Numbered from the stretch's first letter, positions 1-10,430 are shown. The stretch is DNA of 64,000 nt from Neiella holothuriorum (GCF_019457915.1 NZ_JAHZSS010000003.1:186001-250000); one strand, 5' to 3'. A program made the numbers and translations. Notes: generated by a model from the sequence alone, not told the origin.

Positions 1-1
1 C

Positions 2-1219
2 GGCGAGACCGATGATGATGGTTATGACCGTTGGTCGATTGCTTTGCGTGGTGACTATCAATTGAATAATGCCGTTGCGTTAGATTGGACGGCACAATTA
101 GACGACGGTAGTGCCGATAGCGATAGCTTCAGCGAAAACAATTATCAAGATTACCGTAACCACTTATTGCGACTGCGTACCAAATACACTGCGGGTAAAT
201 TTGACTCCGAGCTGACGATTTCTCAAAGCCGCGATTTTAGTGAAGACTTTTATACTTATTACGACTGGCTTACTTTTGAACCTATTAGTGACAGTGCGCG
301 TTTTGAAACACGACGAACTCAACTTAGCGGGCTGAGCCAATATCAAGCGACCGATTCGTTGACATTAACCGTTGGTGCCGATGCCTATCGAGATGAAGTT
401 GATAGCAGCAATACCTACACGGTCGATGAGCGTGATACATGGGCAACTTATGGTTACCTCGTGTTTGATCAAAACAACTGGTTGTTTGAAGGCGCGCTGC
501 GTTATGACGATGTTGAAGATATCGATTCAGAGGTTACTTACAACGCCAGTGCCGGTTATCGCGTTACGCCTAATTTGATGCTTGGCGCCAGTGCCGGCCA
601 TGCCTTTAAAGCACCAACCATCAACGATCTGTATTATCCCGATACTTTTGGCTCTGCTGGTAACCCAGATTTGGTATCGGAAACAAGCGACAGTTATGAA
701 TTGCTGGCGCAAGGTGTTTGGCCGGATATTTCGGTAAACGCCAGTATCTACCGAACCGAAATTGACGATTTAATTGAGTGGCAGTGCACCGCGGATTATT
801 CCAGCTGCAGCCCGCAAAATATTAATAGCGTCACGATCGAAGGTGGCGAATTGATTGTTGCTGGTCATTGGCTGGGGCTTCATCACCAGATCGATTTGAC
901 GTACATCGATGCTACTGATGATGCAACGGGTCGTCAGCTAGACCGTCGCGCTCATAAAACTGCTAATTATCAAGCGCAATATAGCTGGCGCGATGTCAGC
1001 TTGGTGCTTAATGTGATGCACGTTGGTGATCGTAGAGAGCAGGGCACCGAACTGCAAGCATACGAAACTATTGATTTAGCAATGAGTTATAACCTTGCTA
1101 AACGATGGACATTGGCAGCGAAAGCCGACAACTTGCTGGATGAAGATTATCAAAATGGCCTCGGTTATTTTACGCCGGGTGCGCAGTACTTCATATCACT
1201 CGAATATAAGAATAATTAA
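2..1219 (+). CDS. btuB: TonB-dependent vitamin B12 receptor, BtuB-like (5' truncated by window edge)
   Basis: This is the C-terminal beta-barrel part of an outer-membrane TonB-dependent receptor. The reading frame is open from base 2, so the start, signal peptide and plug domain lie outside the window. Alternating-residue beta-strands fill the visible 405 residues. The AFKAPTINDLYYPD segment followed by GNPDLVSETSDSYE is the barrel signature typical of BtuB-type receptors. A NLLDEDYQ motif near the end is the usual last-strands signature. BtuB proteins import cobalamin with energy from TonB-ExbB-ExbD. The protein ends in two Asn rather than the aromatic residue usually found at the end of outer-membrane barrels, which is a little odd. 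The substrate is inferred from family resemblance; a siderophore receptor is the alternative. A terminator follows directly. Confidence 0.8.
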   Translation, partial: GETDDDGYDRWSIALRGDYQLNNAVALDWTAQLDDGSADSDSFSENNYQDYRNHLLRLRTKYTAGKFDSELTISQSRDFSEDFYTYYDWLTFEPISDSARFETRRTQLSGLSQYQATDSLTLTVGADAYRDEVDSSNTYTVDERDTWATYGYLVFDQNNWLFEGALRYDDVEDIDSEVTYNASAGYRVTPNLMLGASAGHAFKAPTINDLYYPDTFGSAGNPDLVSETSDSYELLAQGVWPDISVNASIYRTEIDDLIEWQCTADYSSCSPQNINSVTIEGGELIVAGHWLGLHHQIDLTYIDATDDATGRQLDRRAHKTANYQAQYSWRDVSLVLNVMHVGDRREQGTELQAYETIDLAMSYNLAKRWTLAAKADNLLDEDYQNGLGYFTPGAQYFISLEYKNN

Positions 1220-1244
1220 ACCAACTTAACTACGTTGTTAACTA

Positions 1245-1271
1245 AAAGCCGCTTAAAACAGCGGCTTTTTT
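1245..1271 (+). terminator. Rho-independent terminator after the btuB-like gene
   Basis: The arms AAAGCCGC and GCGGCTTT enclose a short A-rich loop and are followed by a run of six T. It lies 26 bases after the receptor stop codon. Confidence 0.85.
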
Positions 1272-1429
1272 CATTTCTACCGAGATCTACTTCACATTCA
1301 TGACGCGAGTATAACAACTGGTTCTGGAACCATGATCCGTATCGCTGAAACCAAGGCTTTCGCACTATACATTGCACACGTGTTTCGTTAACGGCAATTG
1401 TTTGAGCCGAGTTTCCCAAGGACATTCAA

Positions 1430-1846
1430 GTGAAAACATTACGTGTTTTAGTTCTGAGTTTATTCACTACATTGGTCGCTATACCTAGTGCTTATGCCGA
1501 TCATATTGATCCTGCAAAGCTTGTTGGCGTTTGGGGTAACTCAAGTGACGGCGGAAAAACATTCTGGGGTTACGATCAGTATTTCTCTGACGGCAGCACG
1601 CGTTCTTGGGGCACCGTTCCAGACACCACTATCAACTACGAAGTTGAAGCTTTTTATCAAGTAAAACAGAAGTTTGACATTACCAACTGCCTGACCATTG
1701 TTGGTACTACCCACCCTGAAGTGATGCCGGTTGGCAGCTCTTGGTGTGATGAGATTTTAGAAGTTAACGATAGCTACCTGACGTATAAAAGCACCGATGG
1801 CAGTGTTGTCACCCTTTACCGTCAAACCGAACTAGCAGCTCGCTAA
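1430..1846 (+). CDS. Small secreted protein of unknown function
   Basis: This gene encodes 138 residues from a GTG start with an AAGGA ribosome-binding site seven bases upstream. The first 23 residues are a clear Sec signal peptide (KTLRVLVLSLFTTLVAIPSAYA, cleavage after AYA), so the product is probably periplasmic. The mature part is about 115 residues, rich in Trp, Tyr, Ser and Thr. Its two cysteines (in DITNC and SSWCDE) could form a disulfide. The pattern LVGVWGNSSDGGKTFWGYDQ recalls the first strand of lipocalin-like folds, but the resemblance is weak. I do not recognise the family. It is monocistronic, with terminators on both sides. Confidence 0.75.
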   Translation: MKTLRVLVLSLFTTLVAIPSAYADHIDPAKLVGVWGNSSDGGKTFWGYDQYFSDGSTRSWGTVPDTTINYEVEAFYQVKQKFDITNCLTIVGTTHPEVMPVGSSWCDEILEVNDSYLTYKSTDGSVVTLYRQTELAAR

Positions 1847-1875
1847 ACGTAAACGCTTCAGTTTGTTGATGAACG

Positions 1876-1899
1876 AAAGCCACCTAAGGGTGGCTTTTT
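1876..1899 (+). terminator. Rho-independent terminator after the small secreted protein gene
   Basis: Perfect arms AAAGCCACC and GGTGGCTTT flank the loop TAAG and are followed by T residues. It lies 29 bases after the stop codon. Confidence 0.9.
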
Positions 1900-2410
1900 G
1901 CATTTCTGAACTTGGAAATTTGTTGTTGCTGCGGGTTGTAACTCACACGGAACATGAGTAAGCAAACCTGCAGGAGTGAGATTTCAAAACTTCGGTTAGC
2001 CCTCTATCGAGGTAGTACACATTCTTCTTACATCTGTTTAATGACCGCTGTTTCTCAAAGCCGCATACCCTTCAATACAGAGAGAACACGCAACCGGCGC
2101 ATTGCTAGCGCTGCCATATTGAGTACGCCTGCCTACCTGGGCTAGTGGCAACTCACTGATGTTGAATAAGCGTGTTGAACAGCTAAAACTGCAGCCGCCA
2201 GAGATTGGGTTTGAGCGTTGCTGAATCTGACAGTGGGAGATAGAAGTTTGCTGGGGTAAGCCATTGCTGGCAGGTTCATATCGTACGTTAGCTTTACCAG
2301 TATCGAATTCTCAAGGCATTCAACCAAACACCAATCCGGCAAAGATGTGTCCAACAGGGCGTGAGAAAGCAAAACTGTAATCGGAGGTTAATAGCGTGGA
2401 GGCAGCAAAT
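1900..2410. other. Intergenic region without a convincing gene
   Basis: About 510 bases lie between two converging terminators. Short open frames exist on both strands (for example 1954-2145 and 2142-2372), but they lack good ribosome-binding sites, encode no recognisable pattern and are rich in Ser, Arg and Leu, as expected of chance frames. I see no tRNA, repeat or insertion-sequence end here. Confidence 0.5.
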
Positions 2411-2436
2411 AAAAAGCCACCCGAAGGTGGCTTTTT
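2411..2436 (-). terminator. Rho-independent terminator of rne (near-symmetric, may act both ways)
   Basis: AAAAAGCCACC and GGTGGCTTTTT flank the loop CGAA. Read on the minus strand the loop is UUCG closed by C-G, a very stable tetraloop, followed by a U run. It lies 20 bases after the rne stop. Confidence 0.9.
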
Positions 2437-2456
2437 AGGATTTGAGTAATTCAGAG

Positions 2457-5400
2457 TTACTCGGCAGGGCGACCCATTGGTGCCGATGCCTGGTTCGTAG
2501 CATTGTGACTACCACGATTAGCAAGCTCAGAGGCAACTGGCTGACCGTGACGTTTAGCCAACACTGACGTATCAACTGGCGTTGCATCAGCGAATGAAGG
2601 CTTGGTCATTGGTGCACTAGTGGCTCGCACAAAATAGTGAACAACCTGAGACGTTGCATCAGCAGCTGGCGTAGCAACGGGCTCTTTTACCGCTGGAGCA
2701 GCTTTGGCAACTGGCTCGGCTTGGGCAACCGGAGCAGGTTCAGCATCAGCAGCTGGCGCTACTGGTGCCGGCTCGGCTTGCGATGGTTCAGCCTCAACTA
2801 CTTCGGCAACTACAGGTTGACTGTCAGCAACTTTCTCACTTACTTCCTCAGCGGCTTTTTCTACCGCTGGGGTTGGCGCAATATCAAGTTCTTGTTGCAC
2901 AGGTGATTCAGCTTGAACATCTGAGGTGACAGCTTGTTCCGCTTGAGCTTCTTGTGTTGGTGCCGCTTGTTCTTCGGCTTCCGCAACAGCTTCTTGTGCT
3001 GGCGCAGTAGGCTGCGTTTCGACAACATATTCAGAAGTAACTTCGTCACTTTGCTGAGTGCTATCTTCTAGCTGCTTGGCCTGTAACGCAGCTTCAATCG
3101 CTTTGCGCGTTGCATCTTTAGCGTCTGCGTCTGCTGGTTCAGCTGCAATTTCTTGGCTGACAGGGCTTGCGGCCGCTTGGCCATTGTCGTCATCTGTCGG
3201 GTAACGTGCGTCGATTTCTGTTTCAGCTGCAGTTTGCTGTTGTGCATTCTGTGGCTTACGGCGACGTTGGCGACGCGGACGGCTTGGCTTAGCTGCTTGC
3301 TCAGTTATTTCAGACTGGCTGGCTTCAGGTGCAATTTCTGCAATTTCTGCTGTTTCTGCAGTGGCCTCGACTGCTTCAACGGTTGCTGCCTGTGATTCAG
3401 CTTGCTGCAAACGAACTTTTTTCTGCAAATCACGACGTTTACGGCGCGTTTTCACCTGCTTTTGTTTCGGTGTTTCTACCGTCTCGACGGTTTCAGCCGT
3501 ATCAGTTTGTACGCTCTGCTCTTCGGTAGTCGACTGCTGCGGCTTTTGATTGCTACCGTCTTTACGGCGGTTGCGATTGCGGCTACGACTACGTTTGCCG
3601 TCAGGCTTTTGCGTTTGCTTCTGATCGTCTTGCTCGGCGGTTTCAACGGCGCTGTCATTTTTGTTGTCGCGGTTGTCCTGTTTGTTTTTCTGAGGACGGC
3701 GGCGATCACGACGACGATTATCGCGGTTGCGGTCATTGCGATTGCGATCGTTGCGGCTGCGGCTTTGATTATTGCGTTGGCCTTCTTTCTTCGGCGAGCT
3801 TGGCTGTTCGTTGGCGCCGAACAGGCTTGCGAAGAACGCTGCTATACGAGCAAATAAACCGGCTTGTGCTGCTTGCTGCTGTTTAGCTGGTGCAGGTTTG
3901 GCTGGTTTAGATTTAAGTGGTGATGGCGCCGCTTCAACCGGGGCAACCATGCCAGACAAAGCTGGTTGTTCGCGCTTTTCGACGGTCGACTCACCGCGAA
4001 GTTGGCTAGTGCTCTCATCAAGCTCAGGCGCTTTTGCCAAGTTATATGAAGCATCGGTAATTTCTTCATTTTGGCGCAGGCGTTGAACGTCGTAATGCGG
4101 CGTGTCCATGTGTGGGTTTGGAATGATGACCACAGAGACTTTATTGCGTTTTTCGATTTGACGAATCGCAGGGCGCTTTTCATTCAATAAGAATGTACCA
4201 ACGCTAACTGGGACTTGAGCCTGAATTTGCGACGAGTTGTCTTTGAGTGCTTCTTCTTCAATCAGACGCAACACCGACAAGGCCAACGACTCATCGCCAC
4301 GAATGTGGCCACTACCAGTACAACGCGGGCAAACGTGGTGAGTTTGCTCGCCTAACGATGCACGTAGGCGCTGGCGTGACATTTCCATCAAACCAAAACG
4401 GCTGATACGACCGATTTGCACACGTGCACGGTCAGCTCGAACCGCTTCACGCAAACGGTTTTCAACTTCACGTTGATGGCGTGCTGGCGTCATGTCGATA
4501 AAGTCGATGACGATCAAGCCACCCACATCACGTAAGCGAAGTTGGCGGGCAATTTCGTCGGCAGCTTCTAGGTTTGTCTGGAAAGCTGTCTCTTCAATGT
4601 CTGTGCCTTTAGTTGCGCGAGCAGAGTTAATATCAATAGACGTTAACGCTTCGGTTGGATCAATGACGATTGAACCACCAGAAGGCAGGCTTACTTCGCG
4701 ACGGAAGGCCGACTCAATTTGACTTTCAATTTGATAGTGCGAAAACAGTGGTACTTCGCCTTGATATTTCTTCACGCGATTAGCGAAATCAGGACGAACG
4801 GTCTTAACGTGCTCTAACGCTTTCGAGAAAAGGGTGTCCTTATCAATCAGGATCTCACCAATGTCGCGGCGTAAGTAGTCACGAATAGCACGAACAATCA
4901 CGTCACTTTCTTGGTGAATCAACAGCGGCGAAGGACGCTCGTCAGCAACTTGCTTGATCTGGCCCCAATGGGTGATCAATGTTTGCAAATCGTAAGCGAG
5001 TTCTTCTGCTGACTTGCCAACCCCAGCAGTACGGACAATTAAGCCCATGCCTTTTGGCAGTTCAAGTTGGCTTAGTGCTTCTTTAAGCTCAGTACGCTCA
5101 TCACCTTCGATGCGACGTGAAATTCCGCCGGCACGTGGGTTATTTGGCATTAAGACTAAGTAGCTACCGGCCAAGCTAACAAAGGTTGTTAACGCGGCAC
5201 CTTTATTGCCTCGCTCTTCTTTATCAACTTGAATGATGAGTTCCTGGCCTTCTTTAATAACATCTTTGATGTTAGGACGACCTTGGAAGGTGTAACCGGC
5301 GGGGAAGTATTCGCGGGCAATTTCTTTCATCGGTAAGAAGCCATGGCGCTCAGCACCATAATCAACAAAAGCGGCTTCTAAACTTGGTTCGATGCGGGTG

Positions 5401-5537
5401 ATTTTACCCTTATAGATGTTGGCTTTCTTTTGGTCTTGGCCTGCACCCTCGATATCGAGGTCATACAAGCGTTGGCCGTCAACCAGTGCAACTCGGATTT
5501 CTTCCTGTTGAGTTGCATTAATTAGCATACGTTTCAT
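2457..5537 (-). CDS. rne: Ribonuclease E
   Basis: This is the essential endoribonuclease of the RNA degradosome, 1026 residues long (E. coli has 1061). The start [20 protein letters not shown] and the S1 RNA-binding domain (about residues 35-120) are canonical. The DNase I-like catalytic core holds the metal-binding aspartates in SIDINS and VIDFIDM. The CPRCTGSG zinc-link follows near residue 405. The second half is low-complexity and scaffold-like: a short amphipathic membrane-anchor helix ([14 protein letters not shown]), Arg/Asn-rich RNA-binding tracts, long Glu/Ala/Pro/Val stretches, and a conserved-looking C-terminus (SAPMTKPSF, then SAPMGRPAE) where PNPase would be expected to bind. The degradosome partners are inferred. 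It is transcribed divergently from rluC, as in many gammaproteobacteria, with a long leader. Confidence 0.97.
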   Translation of the reverse strand: MKRMLINATQQEEIRVALVDGQRLYDLDIEGAGQDQKKANIYKGKITRIEPSLEAAFVDYGAERHGFLPMKEIAREYFPAGYTFQGRPNIKDVIKEGQELIIQVDKEERGNKGAALTTFVSLAGSYLVLMPNNPRAGGISRRIEGDERTELKEALSQLELPKGMGLIVRTAGVGKSAEELAYDLQTLITHWGQIKQVADERPSPLLIHQESDVIVRAIRDYLRRDIGEILIDKDTLFSKALEHVKTVRPDFANRVKKYQGEVPLFSHYQIESQIESAFRREVSLPSGGSIVIDPTEALTSIDINSARATKGTDIEETAFQTNLEAADEIARQLRLRDVGGLIVIDFIDMTPARHQREVENRLREAVRADRARVQIGRISRFGLMEMSRQRLRASLGEQTHHVCPRCTGSGHIRGDESLALSVLRLIEEEALKDNSSQIQAQVPVSVGTFLLNEKRPAIRQIEKRNKVSVVIIPNPHMDTPHYDVQRLRQNEEITDASYNLAKAPELDESTSQLRGESTVEKREQPALSGMVAPVEAAPSPLKSKPAKPAPAKQQQAAQAGLFARIAAFFASLFGANEQPSSPKKEGQRNNQSRSRNDRNRNDRNRDNRRRDRRRPQKNKQDNRDNKNDSAVETAEQDDQKQTQKPDGKRSRSRNRNRRKDGSNQKPQQSTTEEQSVQTDTAETVETVETPKQKQVKTRRKRRDLQKKVRLQQAESQAATVEAVEATAETAEIAEIAPEASQSEITEQAAKPSRPRRQRRRKPQNAQQQTAAETEIDARYPTDDDNGQAAASPVSQEIAAEPADADAKDATRKAIEAALQAKQLEDSTQQSDEVTSEYVVETQPTAPAQEAVAEAEEQAAPTQEAQAEQAVTSDVQAESPVQQELDIAPTPAVEKAAEEVSEKVADSQPVVAEVVEAEPSQAEPAPVAPAADAEPAPVAQAEPVAKAAPAVKEPVATPAADATSQVVHYFVRATSAPMTKPSFADATPVDTSVLAKRHGQPVASELANRGSHNATNQASAPMGRPAE

Positions 5538-6006
5538 AAATGACTAAATCTCTGTTTTAGCCACAGCAAAACGTGCACGTAAGAAACGTGTTCAGGGCCT
5601 AGCCCCGAGTCCAATCTCGACAACCTCACGGTTGGAACGATGCTTGGGGGCGTACGAGAGGCAACCAAATTTTAATGTATCGCGATGTAGCCTCAGCTAC
5701 ATTTCAATCCGGCCACAACGCAGCCGATAAAAAATTTCTCAGAACTCGTCTATTACGCCATGTTCTGGTGGCGTTTATTTTTAATAACTCGTTAAATTGT
5801 CGGATTTTGCGATGTCGTTGAGACGCGTTAATAGAGTCCAGTGTGGCTCGGTCTCGTGTGTATAAAGTGCATCGCGCACCGACCAACTGCACGCTAGCAA
5901 AGCTTTGCAAGGGCAGTTTCAGCGAGCCATTGTCGGTGATAAACCTGTGGATAGCAACCTAAAATCGATTCAGCAGATCACCATTCGGTGCTAAACTTGC
6001 GCGCCT
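5538..6006 (-). promoter_or_regulatory. Long rne leader and divergent rne/rluC promoter region
   Basis: These 469 bases separate rne from rluC. Read towards rne, the DNA has a hairpin CAACC-GTGA-GGTTG (5621-5634) with a GNRA-type loop. There is a GC-rich segment at 5591-5610 and an inverted repeat ATGTAG/CTACAT at 5685-5702. In E. coli the rne leader is several hundred bases long, and one of its hairpins lets RNase E control its own mRNA. The layout here suits the same feedback, but that is inference. The rne ATG has no strong Shine-Dalgarno sequence. A 68-codon minus-strand frame at 5704-5910 is not convincing. Confidence 0.5.
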
Positions 6007-6954
6007 ATGACTGAAATGACTACGACAAAAGTTGCCTTTGTCACAATTTCTGCCGATGAGGCAGGGCAACGCATCGACAACTTTCTAATCACCCGACTCA
6101 AAGGTGCGCCGAAAAGCCTTGTCTACCGAATCGTCCGCAAAGGCGAGGTGCGCGTTAATAAAAAGCGCTGCAAGCCAGATTATAAACTGCAGCCCGATGA
6201 CATCGTGCGGGTGCCGCCGGTTCGCTTATCTGATCGCCCTGACCCAATTCCTTCGGCCAAGTTAAATAAGGTTAAGGATTTAGAGTCACACATTCTGTAT
6301 GAAGACGATCACTTAATAGTGCTAAATAAACCGTCAGGTTTGGCTGTGCACGGTGGTAGCGGGTTGTCGTTTGGCGCTATTGAAGCGTTACGATCGCTAC
6401 GCCCAGATGCGCGCTTTCTGGAATTAGTACATCGCCTTGACCGAGACACCTCGGGCTGTTTGCTCGTTGCCAAAAAGCGAAGTGCACTGCGCGAACTTCA
6501 CCGGATGCTACGCGACAAAGAAGTCGAAAAATATTATTGGTGTTTAGTAAAAGGGCACTGGCCAGAGCGGCGTAATAAGGTAAATGCGCCGTTGCTGAAA
6601 AATACCCTTAAATCTGGTGAGCGCGTAGTACGCGTTGATGACCAAGGCAAAGCTGCCTTGACGCGTTATAAGGTGGAGCAACGTTTTGCTAAAGCCACGT
6701 TAATGGAAGCCTTTCCTGTGACTGGGCGAACACATCAAATTCGTGTTCATTGCCAAGCTGCAGGGCATCCGATTGCAGCTGACAGTAAATACGGTGATGC
6801 CGATTTCACCAAACAAATGGCCGAGGTAGGGCTTCAGCGTTTATTTTTGCACGCGATTCGGCTCAAATTTAAGCATCCGAATACCGGCAAAATGATGGAA
6901 TTTAAAGCGCCGCCAGAGGCTAAACTCAAAAGCGTACTTAATGCGCTGGATTGA
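6007..6954 (+). CDS. rluC: 23S rRNA pseudouridine synthase RluC
   Basis: This enzyme isomerises specific uridines of 23S rRNA to pseudouridine (955, 2504 and 2580 in E. coli). The 315 residues are of normal family length. An N-terminal S4 RNA-binding domain (about residues 17-80; [20 protein letters not shown]) precedes the catalytic domain. That domain carries the RluA-family signature [16 protein letters not shown], whose second Asp is the catalytic residue, and the later motif [12 protein letters not shown]. The divergent position next to rne is the classical rluC context and favours RluC over RluA or RluD. An alternative ATG lies three codons downstream; neither start has a strong ribosome-binding site. 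Confidence 0.95.
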   Translation: MTEMTTTKVAFVTISADEAGQRIDNFLITRLKGAPKSLVYRIVRKGEVRVNKKRCKPDYKLQPDDIVRVPPVRLSDRPDPIPSAKLNKVKDLESHILYEDDHLIVLNKPSGLAVHGGSGLSFGAIEALRSLRPDARFLELVHRLDRDTSGCLLVAKKRSALRELHRMLRDKEVEKYYWCLVKGHWPERRNKVNAPLLKNTLKSGERVVRVDDQGKAALTRYKVEQRFAKATLMEAFPVTGRTHQIRVHCQAAGHPIAADSKYGDADFTKQMAEVGLQRLFLHAIRLKFKHPNTGKMMEFKAPPEAKLKSVLNALD

Positions 6955-7069
6955 TTGAATTTTGTTCGAACAGGGCGGGAAGGCACTCAGAAGGGCAGTT
7001 TGGGGATGCCATCGCCAAAGCGCTAAGGTATGATGCCCGCCATTGATAACCGTTAAGTAACAGAATTTA

Positions 7070-7555
7070 ATGCCTGATCGTCAATCTCAACTTGACTGGC
7101 AGCAATGCATTGCCCAAGCTCAATCACTTATTAGTGGCGAGCCCAATTTAATTGCTAATCTTGCCAACATTAGTGCCCTTATTAATGATGCGCTGGATGA
7201 TTTGAACTGGTGTGGTTTTTATTTAGTCGAGGGTGAAGAACTCGTACTAGGGCCATTCCAAGGCAAAACAGCTTGCATTCGAATTGCCAAAGGGAAGGGT
7301 GTTTGCGGTACCGCAATGGCTGAAGGGAAAACCCAGCGAGTGGCCGATGTGCACGCGTTTAGCGGCCATATAGCTTGCGACGCCGCCAGCGAATCAGAAA
7401 TTGTGGTGCCTATCGTGGTGGCTGGACAAGTGCTGGCCGTGTTCGATATCGATAGCCCTAAAAAGAATAGATTTAGTGAAGTGGAGCAAAATGGCCTAGA
7501 GCAACTCGTTGCCGAGGTTTTGGTACCACTGTTTGAACGCGCTGCAGCGCAATAG
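7070..7555 (+). CDS. msrC: Free methionine-R-sulfoxide reductase (GAF domain)
   Basis: This cytoplasmic enzyme reduces free L-methionine-R-sulfoxide to methionine using thioredoxin-type electrons. The 161 residues form a single GAF domain. The three cysteines used by this family are present at residues 69 (GKTAC), 79 (GKGVCG) and 103 (GHIACD), with the conserved AFDIDSP-like segment (VFDIDSPKK) after them. Length and cysteine spacing match E. coli fRMsr. It lies 18 bases before proQ, as in other gammaproteobacteria, so the two are probably co-transcribed. A possible -10 hexamer TATGAT is at 7029-7034. The ribosome-binding site is weak. Confidence 0.92.
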   Translation: MPDRQSQLDWQQCIAQAQSLISGEPNLIANLANISALINDALDDLNWCGFYLVEGEELVLGPFQGKTACIRIAKGKGVCGTAMAEGKTQRVADVHAFSGHIACDAASESEIVVPIVVAGQVLAVFDIDSPKKNRFSEVEQNGLEQLVAEVLVPLFERAAAQ

Positions 7556-7573
7556 TTAAGGTTTTACAAATTA

Positions 7574-8227
7574 ATGGAACAACAGCCCAAACTGACCGAA
7601 AATCGTGAAATTATCGCTTTTTTGGCAGAACAATATCCGCAATGTTTTGTCCTTGAAGGCGATGCTAAACCGTTAAAGATTGGTATTTTTCAAGATTTGG
7701 TTGAGCAATTAGCTAGCGATGATCGCATCAGTAACACCCGCTTACGTCAGGCGATTCGCCACTATACTTCGAGCATGCGTTATTTAATGTCGGTTAAAGC
7801 CGAAGTGTTACGCGTTAATTTAGATGGTACTACCGGCGATGCTGTCACCGCTGATCATGAAGGTTATGCTCAAGAGCGTTTGACCGAGATCCGTCAGCGT
7901 ATTGCAGAACGTAAGAAGCAAGCATTAGAAGCGCGCAAAGCAAAAGAAAAAGAACAGGGTAAAAAAGCTCGCCCTGCCAAAGCTAAACGCGCAAGTAAGC
8001 CTGCTGGTCAAAAGCCTCGGCAAGATAAAAAGCCAGCGCCAAAACCAGTGGTTAACACTAAACCTTTAGATGCGAATGAACTTGAAGTGGGTAAACCAGT
8101 CCAAATCTTGGTAGGTAGTAACCCTGTTCAAGCAACTATTGCAGAAGTATTGAAAGAAAGTGTTCGTGTTACCTTAGCGTCAGGAATGGCGATTGAAGTA
8201 GCAAATGACCGAGTTGTTGGTGCTTAG
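7574..8227 (+). CDS. proQ: RNA chaperone ProQ
   Basis: ProQ binds structured small RNAs and mRNA 3' ends and affects their stability and pairing. The 217-residue protein starts with a FinO/ProQ domain (about residues 10-125; YPQCFVLEGDAKPLKIGI, then LRQAIRHYTSSMRYL). A Lys/Arg/Ala/Pro-rich linker (about 115-165) follows, and then a Tudor-like C-terminal domain (VQILVGSNPVQATIAEVL to the end). This three-part layout is that of E. coli ProQ (232 residues). It lies between msrC and prc; in E. coli proQ and prc are also neighbours and functionally linked. An 8-bp-arm hairpin (TTAGCCAT/ATGGCTAA, 8237-8259) separates it from prc and may tune downstream expression. Confidence 0.95.
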   Translation: MEQQPKLTENREIIAFLAEQYPQCFVLEGDAKPLKIGIFQDLVEQLASDDRISNTRLRQAIRHYTSSMRYLMSVKAEVLRVNLDGTTGDAVTADHEGYAQERLTEIRQRIAERKKQALEARKAKEKEQGKKARPAKAKRASKPAGQKPRQDKKPAPKPVVNTKPLDANELEVGKPVQILVGSNPVQATIAEVLKESVRVTLASGMAIEVANDRVVGA

Positions 8228-8293
8228 TCGCACTAGTTAGCCATCGATGACATGGCTAATAATTCAACTCTGACTTTATAAAGAGGCGATTGA

Positions 8294-10351
8294 ATGAATT
8301 TTTGGCAACATGCTTGTGCCGCACTGGTATTGGCTCCTAGTATAGTTTTTGCATCAACTCAGGTTGAACCATTAACCTATACTGCTGATGATTTACCGCA
8401 GTTGAAACAAGAAAAGCAGCACAAAAATGCCGCCATTCGGATCACCGATGTGTTCACGCAGTCGCATTATCACCCGATTGAACTCGATGATGCCTTTTCT
8501 GAAAAAATCTTTGAGCGCTTCTTCGATACCTTAGATTACAATCGACAAGTTTTTATCCAGTCTGATATTGAGAAATTCTCAGCGTACCGTACTCAGTTTG
8601 ACGATTACCTAAAACGTGGCCGCCTTGATGTGCCCTATGAGATATATCAACTTAATCTGCAGCGCCGCTTTGAACGCCTTAATTATGCATTGAGCTTGCT
8701 TGATAAAGATTTTGATTTCACCAAAGACGAATCAATTCTTTATGACCGCCATGACTTACCTTGGTCAAACACAACCGCTGAGCTTGATGAAATCTGGCGT
8801 TTGCAAGTTAAAGGCGATGCCTTGAACTTAGTGTTGTCAGGTAAAACGCAGCAAGAAGCGCGTGATTTGCTGAAAAAACGATACGGTTATGGCATCAAGC
8901 GACTCACTCAAAGCAATAGCGAAGATGTTTTTCAAATATTGATGAACTCATTTGCTCGTTCGATTGAACCTCACACAAGCTATTTGTCGCCGCGTAATGC
9001 TGAACGATTCAAACAAGACATCAACCTGAGTTTGGAAGGCATTGGTGCGGTTCTGCAATCTGATTTTGATTACACCGTTATTCGTCGGTTAGTGGCCGGT
9101 GGCCCTGCAAAAACGTCAGGTCAGCTTAAGCCCGACGACAAAATTACCGGTGTTGGCCAAGAAGGCGATGATATCGTCAATATCGTTGGATGGCGTTTAG
9201 ACGAAGTCGTTGAACTGATCAAAGGCCCTAAGGGAACCAAAGTTATTCTGGAAGTGGTTCCGGTTAAAGGTGGCGTTGATGGCGAAACGAAGTTAGTCAC
9301 ACTGACGCGCGACAAAATTAGACTTGAAGATCAAGCTGCTAAAACCGAAATCAAGCGACCAGAAGAAGGGCCTTATGCGGGTCGTGCTGTCGCAGTCATC
9401 GATATACCGAGCTTTTATAACGGTTTAAGTGACGATGTGCGTAAACAATTGCAAGAGATTGCGCTGGAAAAAATTGAAGCCGTGGTTGTCGATTTGCGAG
9501 GCAATGGTGGCGGCTCTTTGCCAGAAGCGATCGCACTAACGGGGCTGTTCATCGACCGTGGTCCAGTTGTTCAACGCCGCAATATGATTGGTGAAGTAAA
9601 AGTCGATTCTGACCGCGATCCTCGCACCCAATATGCTGGGCCTATGGTGGTCATGGTCGATCGTTACAGTGCATCAGCATCAGAAATTTTCGCTGCAGCG
9701 CTGCAAGATTACGGACGTGCTTTGATTGTTGGTGAACAAACCTTTGGTAAGGGAACGGTGCAAAACCACCGTAGCCTGAATCGTCGCTTTGATCTGTTTC
9801 AAAACCCATTGGGCGACATTCAATTTACCACTGCTAAATTTTATCGAATCAACGGTGGGAGCACGCAGAATAAAGGTGTCATTCCCGATATTAAGTTCCC
9901 GCAAGAAGTGGATGCGAGTGAATATGGTGAAAGCCAAGAAGACAACGCATTACCATGGGATCAAATTGGTACCGCCAAGTATGTCCGTATCGATGAAGTG
10001 AAAGCGTGGATCAATGGTGTTAATAGCCGCCACCAGCAGCGCATCGAAACAAACCCCGAGTTTGACTACATTTTTGATGATATTGAGCGTTACCAAAGCG
10101 AGAAAGAAGACAAAACAGTTTCATTGAATCAAGCGACTCGCTTAGCTGATCGTGAAGCCCGTAAGACACGTATGCTGACGCGTGAAAATGAACGTCGCCA
10201 GCGTGAAGGTAAAGAGCTCGTCGCCAACATCGACGCATTTGACGAATTGGAAGAAGATGATTTCGCAGGCCCAGAAGATGTGGTGCTTGACGAAGCCATT
10301 GCCATTACCTTCGATTTGGTTGATGCGCCGCGACTCGCAAAAAACAAATAA
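8294..10351 (+). CDS. prc: Periplasmic tail-specific protease Prc (Tsp)
   Basis: This is a C-terminal processing protease of peptidase family S41 that acts in the periplasm on penicillin-binding protein 3 precursors, murein hydrolases and tagged proteins. The 685 residues match the family (682 in E. coli). A signal peptide (about residues 1-20, ending VFAST) is followed by an N-terminal helical domain and a PDZ domain (about 240-330; SLEGIGAVLQ). The S41 catalytic domain has serine 461 in the SASASE motif and lysine 486 in TFGKGTVQ. A lysine/arginine-rich helical C-terminal domain (DUF3340 type) completes it. The start has a good AGAGG site. A strong terminator follows. Confidence 0.96.
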   Translation: MNFWQHACAALVLAPSIVFASTQVEPLTYTADDLPQLKQEKQHKNAAIRITDVFTQSHYHPIELDDAFSEKIFERFFDTLDYNRQVFIQSDIEKFSAYRTQFDDYLKRGRLDVPYEIYQLNLQRRFERLNYALSLLDKDFDFTKDESILYDRHDLPWSNTTAELDEIWRLQVKGDALNLVLSGKTQQEARDLLKKRYGYGIKRLTQSNSEDVFQILMNSFARSIEPHTSYLSPRNAERFKQDINLSLEGIGAVLQSDFDYTVIRRLVAGGPAKTSGQLKPDDKITGVGQEGDDIVNIVGWRLDEVVELIKGPKGTKVILEVVPVKGGVDGETKLVTLTRDKIRLEDQAAKTEIKRPEEGPYAGRAVAVIDIPSFYNGLSDDVRKQLQEIALEKIEAVVVDLRGNGGGSLPEAIALTGLFIDRGPVVQRRNMIGEVKVDSDRDPRTQYAGPMVVMVDRYSASASEIFAAALQDYGRALIVGEQTFGKGTVQNHRSLNRRFDLFQNPLGDIQFTTAKFYRINGGSTQNKGVIPDIKFPQEVDASEYGESQEDNALPWDQIGTAKYVRIDEVKAWINGVNSRHQQRIETNPEFDYIFDDIERYQSEKEDKTVSLNQATRLADREARKTRMLTRENERRQREGKELVANIDAFDELEEDDFAGPEDVVLDEAIAITFDLVDAPRLAKNK

Positions 10352-10358
10352 GATCTAA

Positions 10359-10392
10359 AACGGGCTGCTTCCCCAGCAGCCCGTTAATTTTT
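10359..10392 (+). terminator. Rho-independent terminator after prc
   Basis: Ten-base arms AACGGGCTGC and GCAGCCCGTT enclose the loop TTCCCCA and are followed by AATTTTT. Confidence 0.88.
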
Positions 10393-10430
10393 ATAAGCTT
10401 CCGAGTCCTTCGGCAGCGTTGGAAACGACC

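Noticed and set aside
1954-2372. Two opposing short open frames between the secreted-protein gene and rne
   Set aside because: No ribosome-binding sites, no recognisable pattern and no support from context.
2637-4086. Several long plus-strand open frames opposite the second half of rne
   Set aside because: They are antisense shadows of the low-complexity, Ala/Glu/Pro-rich RNase E tail. Their products are Trp/Cys/Phe-rich nonsense with no ribosome-binding sites.
5704-5910. 68-codon minus-strand frame in the rne leader
   Set aside because: Basic, Ser/Arg-rich chance frame inside a structured leader with no ribosome-binding site.
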